From CAVUNY01 sp963768585 (GTDB taxonomy: Bacteria; Chloroflexota; Anaerolineae; Anaerolineales; Anaerolineaceae), in assembly GCA_963768585.1 (NCBI GenBank), contig CAVYIF010000019.1:186001-250000 (forward strand): a stretch of DNA of 64,000 nt, given 5' to 3'. The notes beneath the pieces are model-generated. The model made no database searches and had not been told where the DNA came from. It saw only the letters and a program-made list of their open reading frames with translations. The position numbers were made by a program, and so were the translations under genes. Below are positions 25,448 to 34,063 of this stretch, piece after piece; the first letter of the stretch is position 1, and every line of letters starts with the position of its first letter.

Positions 25448-25485
25448 TCAAGTAATTGGTGCGGTGTACCGCACCAATTACTTGA
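25448..25485. repeat. Perfect inverted repeat with GGTGCGGT/ACCGCACC core
   Basis: Two 18-base arms pair perfectly around a two-base loop (GT). The inner part GGTGCGGT-GT-ACCGCACC resembles the GGTGCGC..GCGCACC family at 48330, 56449 and 57216. It lies just upstream of the ABC ATPase start at 25423, so it might be an operator or attenuator. Confidence 0.8.
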
Positions 25486-25507
25486 AAATTTTTATCTCGT
25501 ATTCAAG

Positions 25508-25600
25508 TAATTAAACCACAGAGTCTCAGCGGCACTGCGATTTTCTCTGTGTCTGCCGCTGCGGCCACCCGTAGCGGTGCTGAGACTCTGTGTTAAATTA
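25508..25600. repeat. Long imperfect inverted repeat, CACAGAGTCTCAG arms
   Basis: The arms TAATTAAACCACAGAGTCTC and GAGACTCTGTGTTAAATTA pair almost fully. The inner part also repeats CTCTGTGTCTGCCGCTGCGG. It begins four bases after the anti-sigma stop (25604, minus strand), so it may terminate the sigma operon before the ABC genes. Confidence 0.75.
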
Positions 25601-25603
25601 CGT

Positions 25604-26791
25604 TTATTGCAGGCTGTTGCCCAGGTCCACCGCACGCGCCGGATCGCCGGAGCCGAGGATACCGTAAACGATGCCGTTCTTGACCCACACCAGGCTGTAA
25701 GTGGGTGCCATACTCGAGTCGGATGAAAGCTGGCGCAGCAGGGTACCGTCCGTCCCATCCACTTTTACAGTCTGCGAATCCATCTCGCCGCGCGGAATGG
25801 GGATCACCAGGGTGGTGGTCCAATCGATCTGGCTGGCCACCTGGGCAGCCTTGTCCGGCGCCATGCCCATCACCTGCAGGCCGAGTTCTGCTAATTGGTT
25901 GATAGGCAGGTCGGGCGGGGTGTCAACCGTCGGGCTGGGCATCTGCACCAGCAGCAGGCACTTATCACCGATACCGAGGGTCTCACCGCCGGTGGCGGAG
26001 CGGCTTTCGGGGGCGGTATTGTAGCGGCACTTGCCGTAGGCCGCCGTCACCGAGTCGGGAATGTTGGCTTTAACCACTGCGCCATCCAGCCCGGCAGGCA
26101 GCGGTAAATCGCCCTTGCCAAAGCTTTGCAGGACGGTTTCGGCCAGGGCCTGGTTGAAAGTGCCTTCAAAGGCGATGCCGGGCTGCAGCATCAGCCGGCT
26201 GAGGGATTGAGCCGGGTCGCTGCTCAGGCGCACCTGGAAGCCGGCCTCCTGGCTGGCCTGGCTGGCGCCGCTTAAATCATGGGGCTGGCCCGGCTGGCGG
26301 GTTATTTTGACCTGGTCTGAAAGCACCTGGCTGATCGTTTCACCGATCGTGGGATCGAAGCGGGCGTCTTTCAGGTTGGTCATATCCAGCGGCAGCACGG
26401 CAATCTGCTGCACGCGGAACAGGCGTAAGAAGTTGGAAGCCAGGGCCTGGACCGAAGGGAAGCTGAAGGCCACCGCCAGGACGGCGATAAGCGTCAGCCC
26501 AATCCATAAGGGCCGCAGGCGTGCAAGACGTTTAGACATAGATGGTTTCTCCTGTAATTTTTGTTCGAATTTGCGCCAGGCAGCCGCGCTGCCGGCAGTG
26601 CGGCGCGCCTCGGCGGGGGTGGGGGCCAGGGCATCCAGCGCGGCATTCACCTGTTCTGCCCGGGTGGCCAGCCCGCTAAGCGCTGCCTGGCATTCGCTGC
26701 ACTCCGCCAGGTGGGCGGCAGTGTGCTCTTGCTCCGCTTCGGGCAGTTGGCCGTCTTGATAGGCGCGCAGTTCGTTCTCGCTTGGATGCAT
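25604..26791 (-). CDS. Membrane anti-sigma factor with zinc-finger domain
   Basis: The 395-residue protein starts MHPSENELRAYQDGQLPE and has the zinc-binding anti-sigma motif H-x3-C-x2-C in HTAAHLAECSECQAAL. One membrane helix follows (LRPLWIGLTLIAVLAVAFSF, about residues 88-110), then a roughly 280-residue outside domain (QIAVLPLDMTNLKDARFDP, PIPRGEMDSQTVKVDGTDG). ATG 26791 follows AAGGAGG. It directly follows the ECF sigma gene, so it should hold that sigma factor at the membrane and release it on an outside signal. The sensor domain resembles no family I can name; it looks like a lipoprotein-type beta domain. Confidence 0.88.
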   Translation of the reverse strand: MHPSENELRAYQDGQLPEAEQEHTAAHLAECSECQAALSGLATRAEQVNAALDALAPTPAEARRTAGSAAAWRKFEQKLQEKPSMSKRLARLRPLWIGLTLIAVLAVAFSFPSVQALASNFLRLFRVQQIAVLPLDMTNLKDARFDPTIGETISQVLSDQVKITRQPGQPHDLSGASQASQEAGFQVRLSSDPAQSLSRLMLQPGIAFEGTFNQALAETVLQSFGKGDLPLPAGLDGAVVKANIPDSVTAAYGKCRYNTAPESRSATGGETLGIGDKCLLLVQMPSPTVDTPPDLPINQLAELGLQVMGMAPDKAAQVASQIDWTTTLVIPIPRGEMDSQTVKVDGTDGTLLRQLSSDSSMAPTYSLVWVKNGIVYGILGSGDPARAVDLGNSLQ

Positions 26792-26812
26792 CCTTTCCTC
26801 CTTGATCACCGG

Positions 26813-27415
26813 TCAGTCTTTCGTTGCCGTGGGGTCGGCCGGTGGAGATTCCCACAGGCTGGTTTGCTGATAGCGCTCCGTAAAAGTTTGTTCGGCCCGG
26901 GCCAGCAGGGTGCCCACCGAGGCCGGGTTCAGGTTCAACGCCGCGCCGATTTCCTGGTATGAAAACCCGGAATGGCGCAGCAGCAGCAGGCGAGCCTGGC
27001 GTTCATCCATTTCCGCCAGCACGCCGCGCACCCTGGCTCGTTCGGCCCGGCGCGCAATCTCGCCTTCCGGATCGCCGGGCGCTTCGCCCCGCAGTGCTTC
27101 GCGGGCGGCGTCCAGTTCGTAGCGGTTGCGCCGGGCGGTGCTGCGCAGGCGGTTGAGCCCCAGGCGGGTCGCCACCCGGTACAGCCAGCCGCCCAGGTTT
27201 TCGGTACGGGCCGGCGGGCGCTGCCAGAGCTGCACGAATGCTTCTAATGCCAGGTCCTCGGCTTCGTCCGGGTCGCCGGTAAAACGGTACAGCGCGGCGC
27301 ACAGCCGGCTCCATTGGCGGTGAAACAGGTCTTCCAACTCGGCGGGGCCGGGCTGTTCATGGGTGGCTGCGAGCGGTTTGGGCTTCTGGGGAAGTGTCAT
27401 GCTGCGTTGGGCCAT
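26813..27415 (-). CDS. ECF-type RNA polymerase sigma factor
   Basis: The protein has sigma region 2 (LEDLFHRQWSRLCAALYRFTG, DEAEDLALEAFVQLWQR, GGWLYRVATRLGLNRLRS) and region 4 with a helix-turn-helix (LLLLRHSGFSYQEIGAALNL, SVGTLLARAEQTF). This layout of about 200 residues is an ECF sigma-70. The start is uncertain: ATG 27415 (MAQRSMTLPQ) is used; ATG 27400 or a TTG at 27427 are possible and none has a strong ribosome-binding site. The anti-sigma gene follows at once. It probably controls this operon and perhaps the ABC exporter downstream. Confidence 0.9.
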   Translation of the reverse strand: MAQRSMTLPQKPKPLAATHEQPGPAELEDLFHRQWSRLCAALYRFTGDPDEAEDLALEAFVQLWQRPPARTENLGGWLYRVATRLGLNRLRSTARRNRYELDAAREALRGEAPGDPEGEIARRAERARVRGVLAEMDERQARLLLLRHSGFSYQEIGAALNLNPASVGTLLARAEQTFTERYQQTSLWESPPADPTATKD

Positions 27416-27540
27416 TCTACAAGACAAACACCGGCCGGGCCGGTTTTGTGACAGTTCGTTGGTGATGTGCGTTGCTTTTTCAATATAATGATAACAGAAG
27501 GATGGGTCTCATCCGGGAATTTCTACCTGGGGAGGGGAAG

Positions 27541-28122
27541 ATGCGCAAGCGCAAGCTGTATGGGGGTATGCTGCTGGTGGCAGTTTTGATCGCGGTCGGG
27601 CTGCTCCTGGTCAGCACGGGGCTGGTAAAAGCGCCAGTTCTGCGTGAGGCGGAAGATGAAAATATACCGACCTCGGTTTATTCTCCCTTAACCCAACAGG
27701 ATGAAATCCAGATTTTCGCCGCCGTGATCCGGCACTTAAGACGCGGGACGGGACCGGTTTACATTCTGCGCACGACGGATGACCGCGGCGGGGACCACAG
27801 GCTGACCCAGAGCAATGCAAGCCTGCTTTCGCCGTCCACCCAGGCCGGGATCAGCACTGCCCTCAGCGACCTTTCGTCCGGGGTCGTGTGGCTGGATCAA
27901 TTTTCCGAGGTCGAACGCGATCCCGTGGAGAAGGGCGGGCGGTTAAAGGACGGGGGGGTAGTGATCACCCTGGGTAATCTGAAAACGAAAAGTGGGACCC
28001 GGGTGGAGTTGGTCGCACGAAATTATCGCGGCAGCCTGGATGGGGCCGGATACGCCTATACAGTTGAAAAAGTGCGCGGCGTTTGGGCGATTACCGAATT
28101 GCGATTGATCTGGGTCAGTTAA
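27541..28122 (+). CDS. Membrane-anchored protein of unknown function
   Basis: The 193-residue protein has an N-terminal anchor (LYGGMLLVAVLIAVGLLLVS) and an outside domain beginning APVLREAEDENIPTSVYSPL, with EIQIFAAVIRHLRRGTGPVYILRTT and VVITLGNLKTKSGTRVELVA. The last part, GAGYAYTVEKVRGVWAITEL, resembles the end of small periplasmic NTF2-like or DUF domains. ATG 27541 follows GGGGAGGGGAAG. It diverges from the sigma operon (126-bp gap) and its stop overlaps the convergent methyltransferase by 4 bp. Confidence 0.72.
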   Translation: MRKRKLYGGMLLVAVLIAVGLLLVSTGLVKAPVLREAEDENIPTSVYSPLTQQDEIQIFAAVIRHLRRGTGPVYILRTTDDRGGDHRLTQSNASLLSPSTQAGISTALSDLSSGVVWLDQFSEVERDPVEKGGRLKDGGVVITLGNLKTKSGTRVELVARNYRGSLDGAGYAYTVEKVRGVWAITELRLIWVS

Positions 28123-29168
28123 TCGGAGGCAGGCCCCGGCAGTTCCACCCGGTACAGGTAGCGCGTGATCGCACAGGTTTGCGGGTCAAACGGGGCATCG
28201 CCAGAGTCAGATTCGGCCAGGATGTAATCGTACAGCCCGAGCTGCCCTTCGGCCTCGAAAGCGGGGCGCAGCGCCTTCCCGATCTGGTGCTTGCGCTGCA
28301 GGTGCCGGTGCGTCTCGCGGCTGAAGTCCCGGGTGGTGAACGGCAGGCCTGCCCGTTTTAAGGCCTCGCCCAGCGGGGTGCGCTCCGGCTGCAGCCGGGC
28401 GCGCTCGCCGCCCACATCCCAGATGGCGGTGGAATAGAATATGCCCATCCGCCCGCCTGGCCTGAGCAGGGCGGCCATTTTGCGCAGGGTGGCGTCCAGG
28501 TCGTTGGGCATGTAGAGCGTGTCGATCGCAACCAGCGCGTCAAACGACCCTTCCGGAAAATTCAGCGTGTCCAGGTTCTGCACGGCAAAATCCAGCCGCT
28601 GGCGTTTTGGCGCCGTGCGTTCCAGGGCCTGGGCCACGGCATCCGGGCAGTAATCGATCCCGGTGAAGGCCGCGCCGCTGCCGTCCGAGAGATATTCCGC
28701 GATCAGGCCGGTGCCGCAGCCTAAATCCAGCGCCCGCTCGCCAGGATGCAGGGCGAGCGTTTCCGCCAGCCGGTCGAGCTGGTCCATGTCGCTGAAATTG
28801 GTCTGGCATAAGAAGCGCCCGTACAGTTCTTCGCAGAAGCGGCGGTAGGCCGGGCTGTGCGGGGCGCTGGTGTAATACGCGCGGTACCAGTAGTAGATCG
28901 GCGGGCGCGCCCGGCGCACTTCGGCGGCGGTTTTCAGCCCCGCGGCGGTCAGCACCCAACCTTCGGGACCGGGTTCCAGCAGGCCGCGTTCGGCCAGGTC
29001 GTCGTAAGCTTCGCTCCAGTCGACGCGAAATCCTTTAAAATCTGTGGCCGCTTCCTCAATCGTTTGCGGGTGGAAGCGGTAAAAATTGTTGTTGGGCGTC
29101 TCGACCGGCTGGGAAAGCTCGATCAGCGCAATCAGCACCTGAATTTCGGCTTCGCTCAAAGCGTGCAT
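28119..29168 (-). CDS. Class I SAM-dependent methyltransferase with N-terminal helical domain
   Basis: The C-terminal part holds the SAM-binding fold: ERALDLGCGTGLIAEYLSDG (motif I), FTGIDYCPDAVAQALE, and FDALVAIDTLYMPNDLDATL, then LRPGGRMGIFYS. The N-terminal ~130 residues are helical and winged-helix-like (MHALSEAEIQVLIALIELSQ, WSEAYDDLAERGLLEPGPEG), perhaps for dimerisation or substrate binding. The start is ATG 29168 or ATG 29180. The substrate is unknown. It is divergent from the ECF transporter operon. Confidence 0.85.
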   Translation of the reverse strand: MHALSEAEIQVLIALIELSQPVETPNNNFYRFHPQTIEEAATDFKGFRVDWSEAYDDLAERGLLEPGPEGWVLTAAGLKTAAEVRRARPPIYYWYRAYYTSAPHSPAYRRFCEELYGRFLCQTNFSDMDQLDRLAETLALHPGERALDLGCGTGLIAEYLSDGSGAAFTGIDYCPDAVAQALERTAPKRQRLDFAVQNLDTLNFPEGSFDALVAIDTLYMPNDLDATLRKMAALLRPGGRMGIFYSTAIWDVGGERARLQPERTPLGEALKRAGLPFTTRDFSRETHRHLQRKHQIGKALRPAFEAEGQLGLYDYILAESDSGDAPFDPQTCAITRYLYRVELPGPASD

Positions 29169-29249
29169 ACCATCTCTCATGAATGGGTTTGGGTTGCATA
29201 ATTGTACCCAGGATTGATTTTTTCCGGGAAGCTGCACCCAGATTGCAAA

Positions 29250-29279
29250 TTGTTTGCAATGGCACGGATACGATATAAT
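29250..29279 (+). promoter_or_regulatory. Promoter of the EcfA gene, nearly leaderless
   Basis: TTGTTT (29250-29255) and a perfect TATAAT (29274-29279) are 18 bp apart. The ATG at 29290 begins 10 bases after the -10 box, so the mRNA leader would be about 4 nt, and no ribosome-binding site is seen. Confidence 0.55.
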
Positions 29280-29289
29280 TCACCCGCCT

Positions 29290-31008
29290 ATGGCCTTCAT
29301 CGAGCTCGATCACGTTTCCTTTCAATATCCATCTGCCCCCACTGCGGCCCTGGATGATGTTGCCCTGGCGGTCCATGAGGGCGAACGGGTGGCGATCGTG
29401 GGCGCCAACGGTTCGGGGAAGACCACCCTGGCGCGCCTGCTGAACGCCCTGTACCTGCCGACCGGCGGACGGGTGCGCATTGCCGGGATGGATTCCTCCG
29501 ACCTGAGCCAGCACCGCGCCATCCGCCAGCTGGTGGGGATGGTCTTCCAGAACCCGGAGGACCAGCTGGTGGCGGCGGTGGTCGAAGAAGACGTGGCTTT
29601 TGGGCTGGAAAACCTGGGCCTGCCTGCCGCGCAGATGCGCCCGCGGGTGGATGCCCTGCTGCAGGCATTTGACCTGTGGGATCACCGCCTGCGCCCGCCG
29701 TTTATGCTCTCCATGGGGCAAATGCAGCGCCTGGCGCTGGCCGGCGTGCTGGCAGTGCAGCCGCGGGTGATCGTTTTCGATGAGACCACCGCCATGCTCG
29801 ACCCGGCCGGGCGGCGCACGGTGCTGGCGCGCATCGACGAGCTGCACCGCGCCGGGACCACGATTATTTCCATCACGCACTTCATGGGCGAGGCAGCCCG
29901 GGCGGAGCGGGTCATCGTCCTTTCGCATGGGCGGGTGGCGCTGGATGGGCCGCCGGTTGAAGTGTTTTCGGATCCGCAGCGCCTGCATGCCCTTGGGCTG
30001 CACCTGCCCCCGGCGGCGGCGCTGGCGCGGTCGCTGCGTCCGGTCCTGCCCGGCCTGCCGCCGGATCTTTTGAACACCACCGATTTGCTGGAAGCTCTGC
30101 CGGTCTGCCCCAACCCTGTTGCCGTGGCGCCGGAGGCTGAATCTGCGCCGCAGACGGCTGCCCGCGCTGATGTGATCCGGGTGGTTGGTCTGGGGCACAT
30201 TTACCTCAAGGGCACGCCCCTGGCGCACCGCGCGCTGGGTAATGCCAATCTGCGGGTTGGCCTGGGTGAGGTGCATGGTTTGGCCGGGGCCACCGGTTCG
30301 GGAAAATCGACCCTGCTGCAGCATCTCAACGGCCTGCTTTTCCCTCAGGAAGGTCAGGTCACGGTTGGTCCGCACCATTTGCATGAAGCCGGCGCCGACC
30401 GCTACGCCGCTCGCCGCCTGGCGGGGCTGGCCTTTCAAAACCCGGAAGTGCAGCTGTTCGAGACCTTTGTCGGCGACGAAATTGCCTACGGGCCGCGCCA
30501 GTCCGGTTTAGACCGGCCCGCGGTGCGCGAGGCCGTGCGCTGGGCAATGGAGCGGGTCGGGCTGGGTTTTGAAGCCTTTAAAGACCGGCGCAGTTTTGCC
30601 TTGAGCGGCGGCGAACAAAAAAAGGTGGCCCTGGCCTCCATTCTGGCCAGACGCCCCGAGATTTTGCTGCTCGACGAACCCCTGGCCGGGTTGGATCCGC
30701 GCTCGCGCGACGAACTGCTGGTGACGCTGCGCGCGCTGGTGGATTTGGGCCTGACCCTGGTGGTCTCCAGCCACCAGATGGATGACCTGGCCGGCCTGGT
30801 AGATGATGCCACGCTGATGTCTGGCGGGTGCGATGTGCTAAACGGCCCGGCTGCGATGGTGTTCGAGCGCGAGGAAGAACTGCTGGCTTCTGGCCTGGAA
30901 GCCCCGGTGGCGGCGCGTGCTGCCCTCGAGCTGCGCCGCAAAGGGTGGCCCCTGCCGCCCGGCCTGGTGACCCCCGAGAAGCTGCTGGCGGCGCTTCGTC
31001 GCCCCTGA
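29290..31008 (+). CDS. Energy-coupling factor transporter ATPase, fused EcfA-EcfA'
   Basis: This 572-residue protein contains two complete ABC ATPases. The first (about residues 1-260) has Walker A GANGSGKTT, the Q-loop GMVFQNPEDQLVAAVVEEDVA, signature MSMGQMQRLALAG and Walker B VIVFDETTAMLD. The second (about 295-570) has Walker A GATGSGKST, LAFQNPEVQLFETFVGDEIA, signature LSGGEQKKVALAS and Walker B ILLLDEPLAGLD. Q-loops with FQNPE-Q are typical of ECF-type vitamin and metal transporters. Usually EcfA and EcfA' are separate; here they are joined through a linker. EcfT follows at 31081 and a candidate S component is at 35345. Confidence 0.92.
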   Translation: MAFIELDHVSFQYPSAPTAALDDVALAVHEGERVAIVGANGSGKTTLARLLNALYLPTGGRVRIAGMDSSDLSQHRAIRQLVGMVFQNPEDQLVAAVVEEDVAFGLENLGLPAAQMRPRVDALLQAFDLWDHRLRPPFMLSMGQMQRLALAGVLAVQPRVIVFDETTAMLDPAGRRTVLARIDELHRAGTTIISITHFMGEAARAERVIVLSHGRVALDGPPVEVFSDPQRLHALGLHLPPAAALARSLRPVLPGLPPDLLNTTDLLEALPVCPNPVAVAPEAESAPQTAARADVIRVVGLGHIYLKGTPLAHRALGNANLRVGLGEVHGLAGATGSGKSTLLQHLNGLLFPQEGQVTVGPHHLHEAGADRYAARRLAGLAFQNPEVQLFETFVGDEIAYGPRQSGLDRPAVREAVRWAMERVGLGFEAFKDRRSFALSGGEQKKVALASILARRPEILLLDEPLAGLDPRSRDELLVTLRALVDLGLTLVVSSHQMDDLAGLVDDATLMSGGCDVLNGPAAMVFEREEELLASGLEAPVAARAALELRRKGWPLPPGLVTPEKLLAALRRP

Positions 31009-31080
31009 AGAGGGGCCGCCCTGGAGCGCCTGCCGGACCTTCCGGCTGACCCGTTGAAAAGCTGATCGCGACTTTTGATT

Positions 31081-31944
31081 ATGAGCGAATTTGAGTATCT
31101 GCGTAATCTTCCCTTTGGACAGGTGGTTCCCGGTGATTCGCCGGTCCACCGGTTGGATCCGCGCGCCCGCATCCTGGCCTTTACCATCCTGCTGGCGGCC
31201 ATTCTTTTTACCCCGCACCCGCTGGGGTTAGTATTTGGACTTGTGGTGATTGCAGGCGGGCTGCGCCTGGCGGGTCTGCCCCTGGGTTATGCCCTGCGCT
31301 CGCTGCTTTCCCCGCTGCCGTTTCTGATCATTCTGGCGCTGCTCCAGGTTTTCTTCAATGCCCAGGCCGATACCGGGTTGGTTTTGCTGCGCCTGGGACC
31401 GGTGCTGATCACTCCCGCCGACCTGCTGGTGGGGGGCATGCTTCTGTTGCGTTTTGCCGGCCTGGTCCTGGGAATCAGTTTTGCCAGCCAGGTGCTCTCG
31501 ACCTCGGAATTGACCCACGGGATGGAGTCTTTGTTTCGCCCGCTGGAGCGGGTGCGCCTGCCGGTGCATGACGGCGTGATGGCGCTGGTGGTGGCGGTGC
31601 GCTTCCTGCCGTTTTTAGCCCAATCCGCCGAGCGCATCGCCAAGGCGCAGGCTGCTCGCGGAGCCGAATGGACTCGGCCAGCCCGCCCCTTCGGGCGCAC
31701 CAAGGGTGCAGGGCGCAACCCGTTTACCCGCCTGTGGGCGCGTGCGCGCGCCTTGCTGCCGCTTTTGGTGCCGGTATTTGTCACCAGCCTGCGCCGGGCT
31801 GAAACCATGGCCCTGGCCATGGATGCGCGCGGCTATGCCAGCCGGGCGCATCCCACCGCACTGGTGGAGATGCGCTTCACCCCGCGCGACGGGCTGGCGG
31901 TCGGGCTGGCATTGATCCTGGCAGCGGTCGTCTTGTTTTTGTAA
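31081..31944 (+). CDS. Energy-coupling factor transporter T component
   Basis: The 287-residue membrane protein has 5-6 helices (ILAFTILLAAILFTPHPLGL, PLPFLIILALLQVFFNA) and both coupling motifs that contact the ATPases: Ala-Arg-Gly in KAQAARGAEW and in ALAMDARGYASR. It would join the EcfA pair to vitamin-binding S components. Between the first coupling motif and the next helix (LWARARALLPLLVPVF) lies an extra segment, TRPARPFGRTKGAGRNPF, encoded over an inverted copy of the palindromic element (31684-31701). ATG 31081 is used. It ends 12 bp before the convergent peptidase gene. Confidence 0.92.
   Translation: MSEFEYLRNLPFGQVVPGDSPVHRLDPRARILAFTILLAAILFTPHPLGLVFGLVVIAGGLRLAGLPLGYALRSLLSPLPFLIILALLQVFFNAQADTGLVLLRLGPVLITPADLLVGGMLLLRFAGLVLGISFASQVLSTSELTHGMESLFRPLERVRLPVHDGVMALVVAVRFLPFLAQSAERIAKAQAARGAEWTRPARPFGRTKGAGRNPFTRLWARARALLPLLVPVFVTSLRRAETMALAMDARGYASRAHPTALVEMRFTPRDGLAVGLALILAAVVLFL
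31684..31701 (-). repeat. Intragenic palindromic element, copy 3 (inverted)
   Basis: CGCCCCTTCGGGCGCACC is the exact reverse complement of GGTGCGCCCGAAGGGGCG. It encodes part of RPFGRT in the EcfT gene, in the cytoplasmic loop after the first coupling motif. The opposite orientation gives a different peptide from copies 2 and 4, so the likeness is at the DNA level. Confidence 0.8.
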
Positions 31945-31956
31945 ATCGGGGATCGA

Positions 31957-34035
31957 TTATTCGCTATTTCCGGTAACTTCCATCGCCGTAAGCGTGCTCC
32001 ACAAAAAGCCAAAGATATCGGTCCATTCTTCGATCTGCTTGGCGGTGGGCTTGCCCCCGCCGTGCCCGGCGCGCACGTCGATGCGGATGAATACCGGGGC
32101 CGGGCCGGCCTGGGCGTGCTGCAGGGCGGCGGCGAACTTGAAGCTGTGGGCCGGGAAAACCCGGTCGTCATGATCACCGGTGGTGATCAGTGTCGGCGGG
32201 TAGGCCGTGCCAGGGCGGATGTTGTGATAGGGCGAATACGCCAGCAGGGTTTTGAAATCCTGGGGGTCATCCGGTGAGCCGTAATCCGAGGTCCAGGCCC
32301 AGCCAATGGTCCACTTATGGAAGCGCAGCATATCCAGCACGCCCACCGCGGTGATTACCGCGCCGAACAGGTCGGGGCGTTGGGTCAGGCAGGCGCCGGT
32401 CAGCAGCCCGCCGTTCGAGCCGCCCTCGATCGCCAGGCGCGAGGTGCTGGTGTAGCGGTTGTCGATCAGCCATTCGGCCGCGGCGATAAAGTCATCGAAG
32501 ACGTTCTGCTTTTGGTGCAGTTTGCCGGCGTCGTGCCAGGCCTTGCCGTACTCGCCCCCGCCGCGCAGGTTGGGCTGGGCAAACACCCCACCCATCTCCA
32601 TCCACACGATCTGAGATGGGTGAAAACGAGGCGTAAGGGGGATATTAAACCCGCCGTAACCGGTCAGGAAGGTCGGGTTCTGCCCGCTGCGCGCCAGCCC
32701 CTTTTTATAGAGGATAAACATGGGGATGCGCGTGCCGTCCTTGGAAGGATAAAAGACCTGCTCTGTGACAAACTGGGCCGGGTCGAAACGCAGGTTGGGC
32801 CGGCGGAAGAGCACGGCCCGGCCGTTTTCCAGGTCGTAGTGGTAAATTTCACCGGGTGTGGTGAAGCTGGTGAACAGGAAGAAGGTTTCGCGGTCCTGCC
32901 GTCTGCCGCCAAAACCCGCCACGCTGCCCAGGCCGGGCAGTTCGACCGTTCGCAGGAAATTGCCCTGCAAATCAAAGGTCTTGACCAGGCTGGTGGCATC
33001 GTGCAGGTAAACTGCGAACAGGGTGCTGCCGGTCAGCGCGCCGGATTGCAAGATGTCGCTCCCCTCCGGAATGATTTCCAGCCAGGCTTCCGGAAGGGGA
33101 TGCTCAAGATCAACCGCAATGACCCGCTGCAGCGGCGCATCACGATCGGTAAGGATGTAGAACCGCGCGCCGTCGCTGCCCAGGTACTCGTAGGTGGCGT
33201 CGAACTGGTTGAACAGTTCGACCACCGGCGCATCCGAAACCTGCAGGTCCTGGTAGAACAAACCGTTTTCCTGGTGCGTGCCGTACCAGACGGAAATCAC
33301 CAGGTAGCGCCCATCGTCGCTGACCTGCCCGCCAAAACCCCATTCCTTCTGGTCGGGCCGTTCGTATACCAGAATGTCTTCTACCTGCGGGGTGCCCAGG
33401 CGGTGGTAATACAGCTTCTGGTAGTAATTTGCGCCCTTGTAGGCCTGGCCCGTGGCGGGGGCGTCATACCGGCTGTAATAAAAGCCGCGGTGGTCGTTCG
33501 TCCAGGATGCGCCGGTAAATTTGGCCCACTGGATCAGATCGGGCAGATCTTCGCCCGTCTCTACCCGGCGTACGTGCCATTCCTGCCAATCTGAGCCGGC
33601 GGCAGACAGGCTGTAGGCCAGGTACTGGCCGTCCCGGCTGACCGCGTAGGAGCCCAGCGCCACCGTGCCGTCGCTGGAGAGGGTATTCGGGTCGAGCAAA
33701 AGGCGCGGCTCGCCGTCCAGCGCTTCCAGCCAGTACAGGGCGCTCTGGTTCTGCAGGCCGTCGTTGTGGGTATAAAAGTAGCGCTCGCCGCGCTTAAAGG
33801 GCACGCCGATCCGCTCGTAATCCCACAGTTCGGTCAGCCGGCGGCGGATCTGCGCCCGGTCGGGGATCGCATCCAGGTAGGCGGTTGTCAGCGCGTTCTG
33901 CTGGCTGACCCAGGCTTCCGTTTCGGGCGAGTGATCATCTTCCAGCCAGCGGTAAGGGTCCGCGACGGCTGTGCCGTGCAGGCTTTCGGAGAGATCCTCG
34001 CGGCGGGTGAGGGGATAGGCGAAGGGTGTGCTCAT
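31957..34035 (-). CDS. Prolyl oligopeptidase (S9A serine peptidase)
   Basis: The 692-residue enzyme has the N-terminal propeller domain (DPYRWLEDDHSPETEAWVSQQN at the start) and the C-terminal alpha/beta hydrolase domain. The nucleophile Ser lies in AIEGGSNGGLLTG, the Asp in TTGDHDDRVFPAHSFKF and the His in DVRAGHGGGKPTAKQ. The length is right for prolyl endopeptidases, which cut short proline-containing peptides; no signal peptide is seen, so it is cytoplasmic. ATG 34035 (MSTPFAYPL) follows CAGGAG; an in-frame start at 34107 would add an unrelated tail. The MFS gene lies 28 bp upstream on the same strand. Confidence 0.94.
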   Translation of the reverse strand: MSTPFAYPLTRREDLSESLHGTAVADPYRWLEDDHSPETEAWVSQQNALTTAYLDAIPDRAQIRRRLTELWDYERIGVPFKRGERYFYTHNDGLQNQSALYWLEALDGEPRLLLDPNTLSSDGTVALGSYAVSRDGQYLAYSLSAAGSDWQEWHVRRVETGEDLPDLIQWAKFTGASWTNDHRGFYYSRYDAPATGQAYKGANYYQKLYYHRLGTPQVEDILVYERPDQKEWGFGGQVSDDGRYLVISVWYGTHQENGLFYQDLQVSDAPVVELFNQFDATYEYLGSDGARFYILTDRDAPLQRVIAVDLEHPLPEAWLEIIPEGSDILQSGALTGSTLFAVYLHDATSLVKTFDLQGNFLRTVELPGLGSVAGFGGRRQDRETFFLFTSFTTPGEIYHYDLENGRAVLFRRPNLRFDPAQFVTEQVFYPSKDGTRIPMFILYKKGLARSGQNPTFLTGYGGFNIPLTPRFHPSQIVWMEMGGVFAQPNLRGGGEYGKAWHDAGKLHQKQNVFDDFIAAAEWLIDNRYTSTSRLAIEGGSNGGLLTGACLTQRPDLFGAVITAVGVLDMLRFHKWTIGWAWTSDYGSPDDPQDFKTLLAYSPYHNIRPGTAYPPTLITTGDHDDRVFPAHSFKFAAALQHAQAGPAPVFIRIDVRAGHGGGKPTAKQIEEWTDIFGFLWSTLTAMEVTGNSE

Positions 34036-34063
34036 TTTACTCCTGTATGCATGATGCCCGGTC

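Noticed and set aside
29056..30438. A 460-residue open frame on the minus strand
   Set aside because: It lies antisense to the fused EcfA gene; composition and lack of motifs show it is not real.
32317..33594. A 425-residue open frame on the plus strand
   Set aside because: It is antisense to the prolyl oligopeptidase, which has a full catalytic triad.
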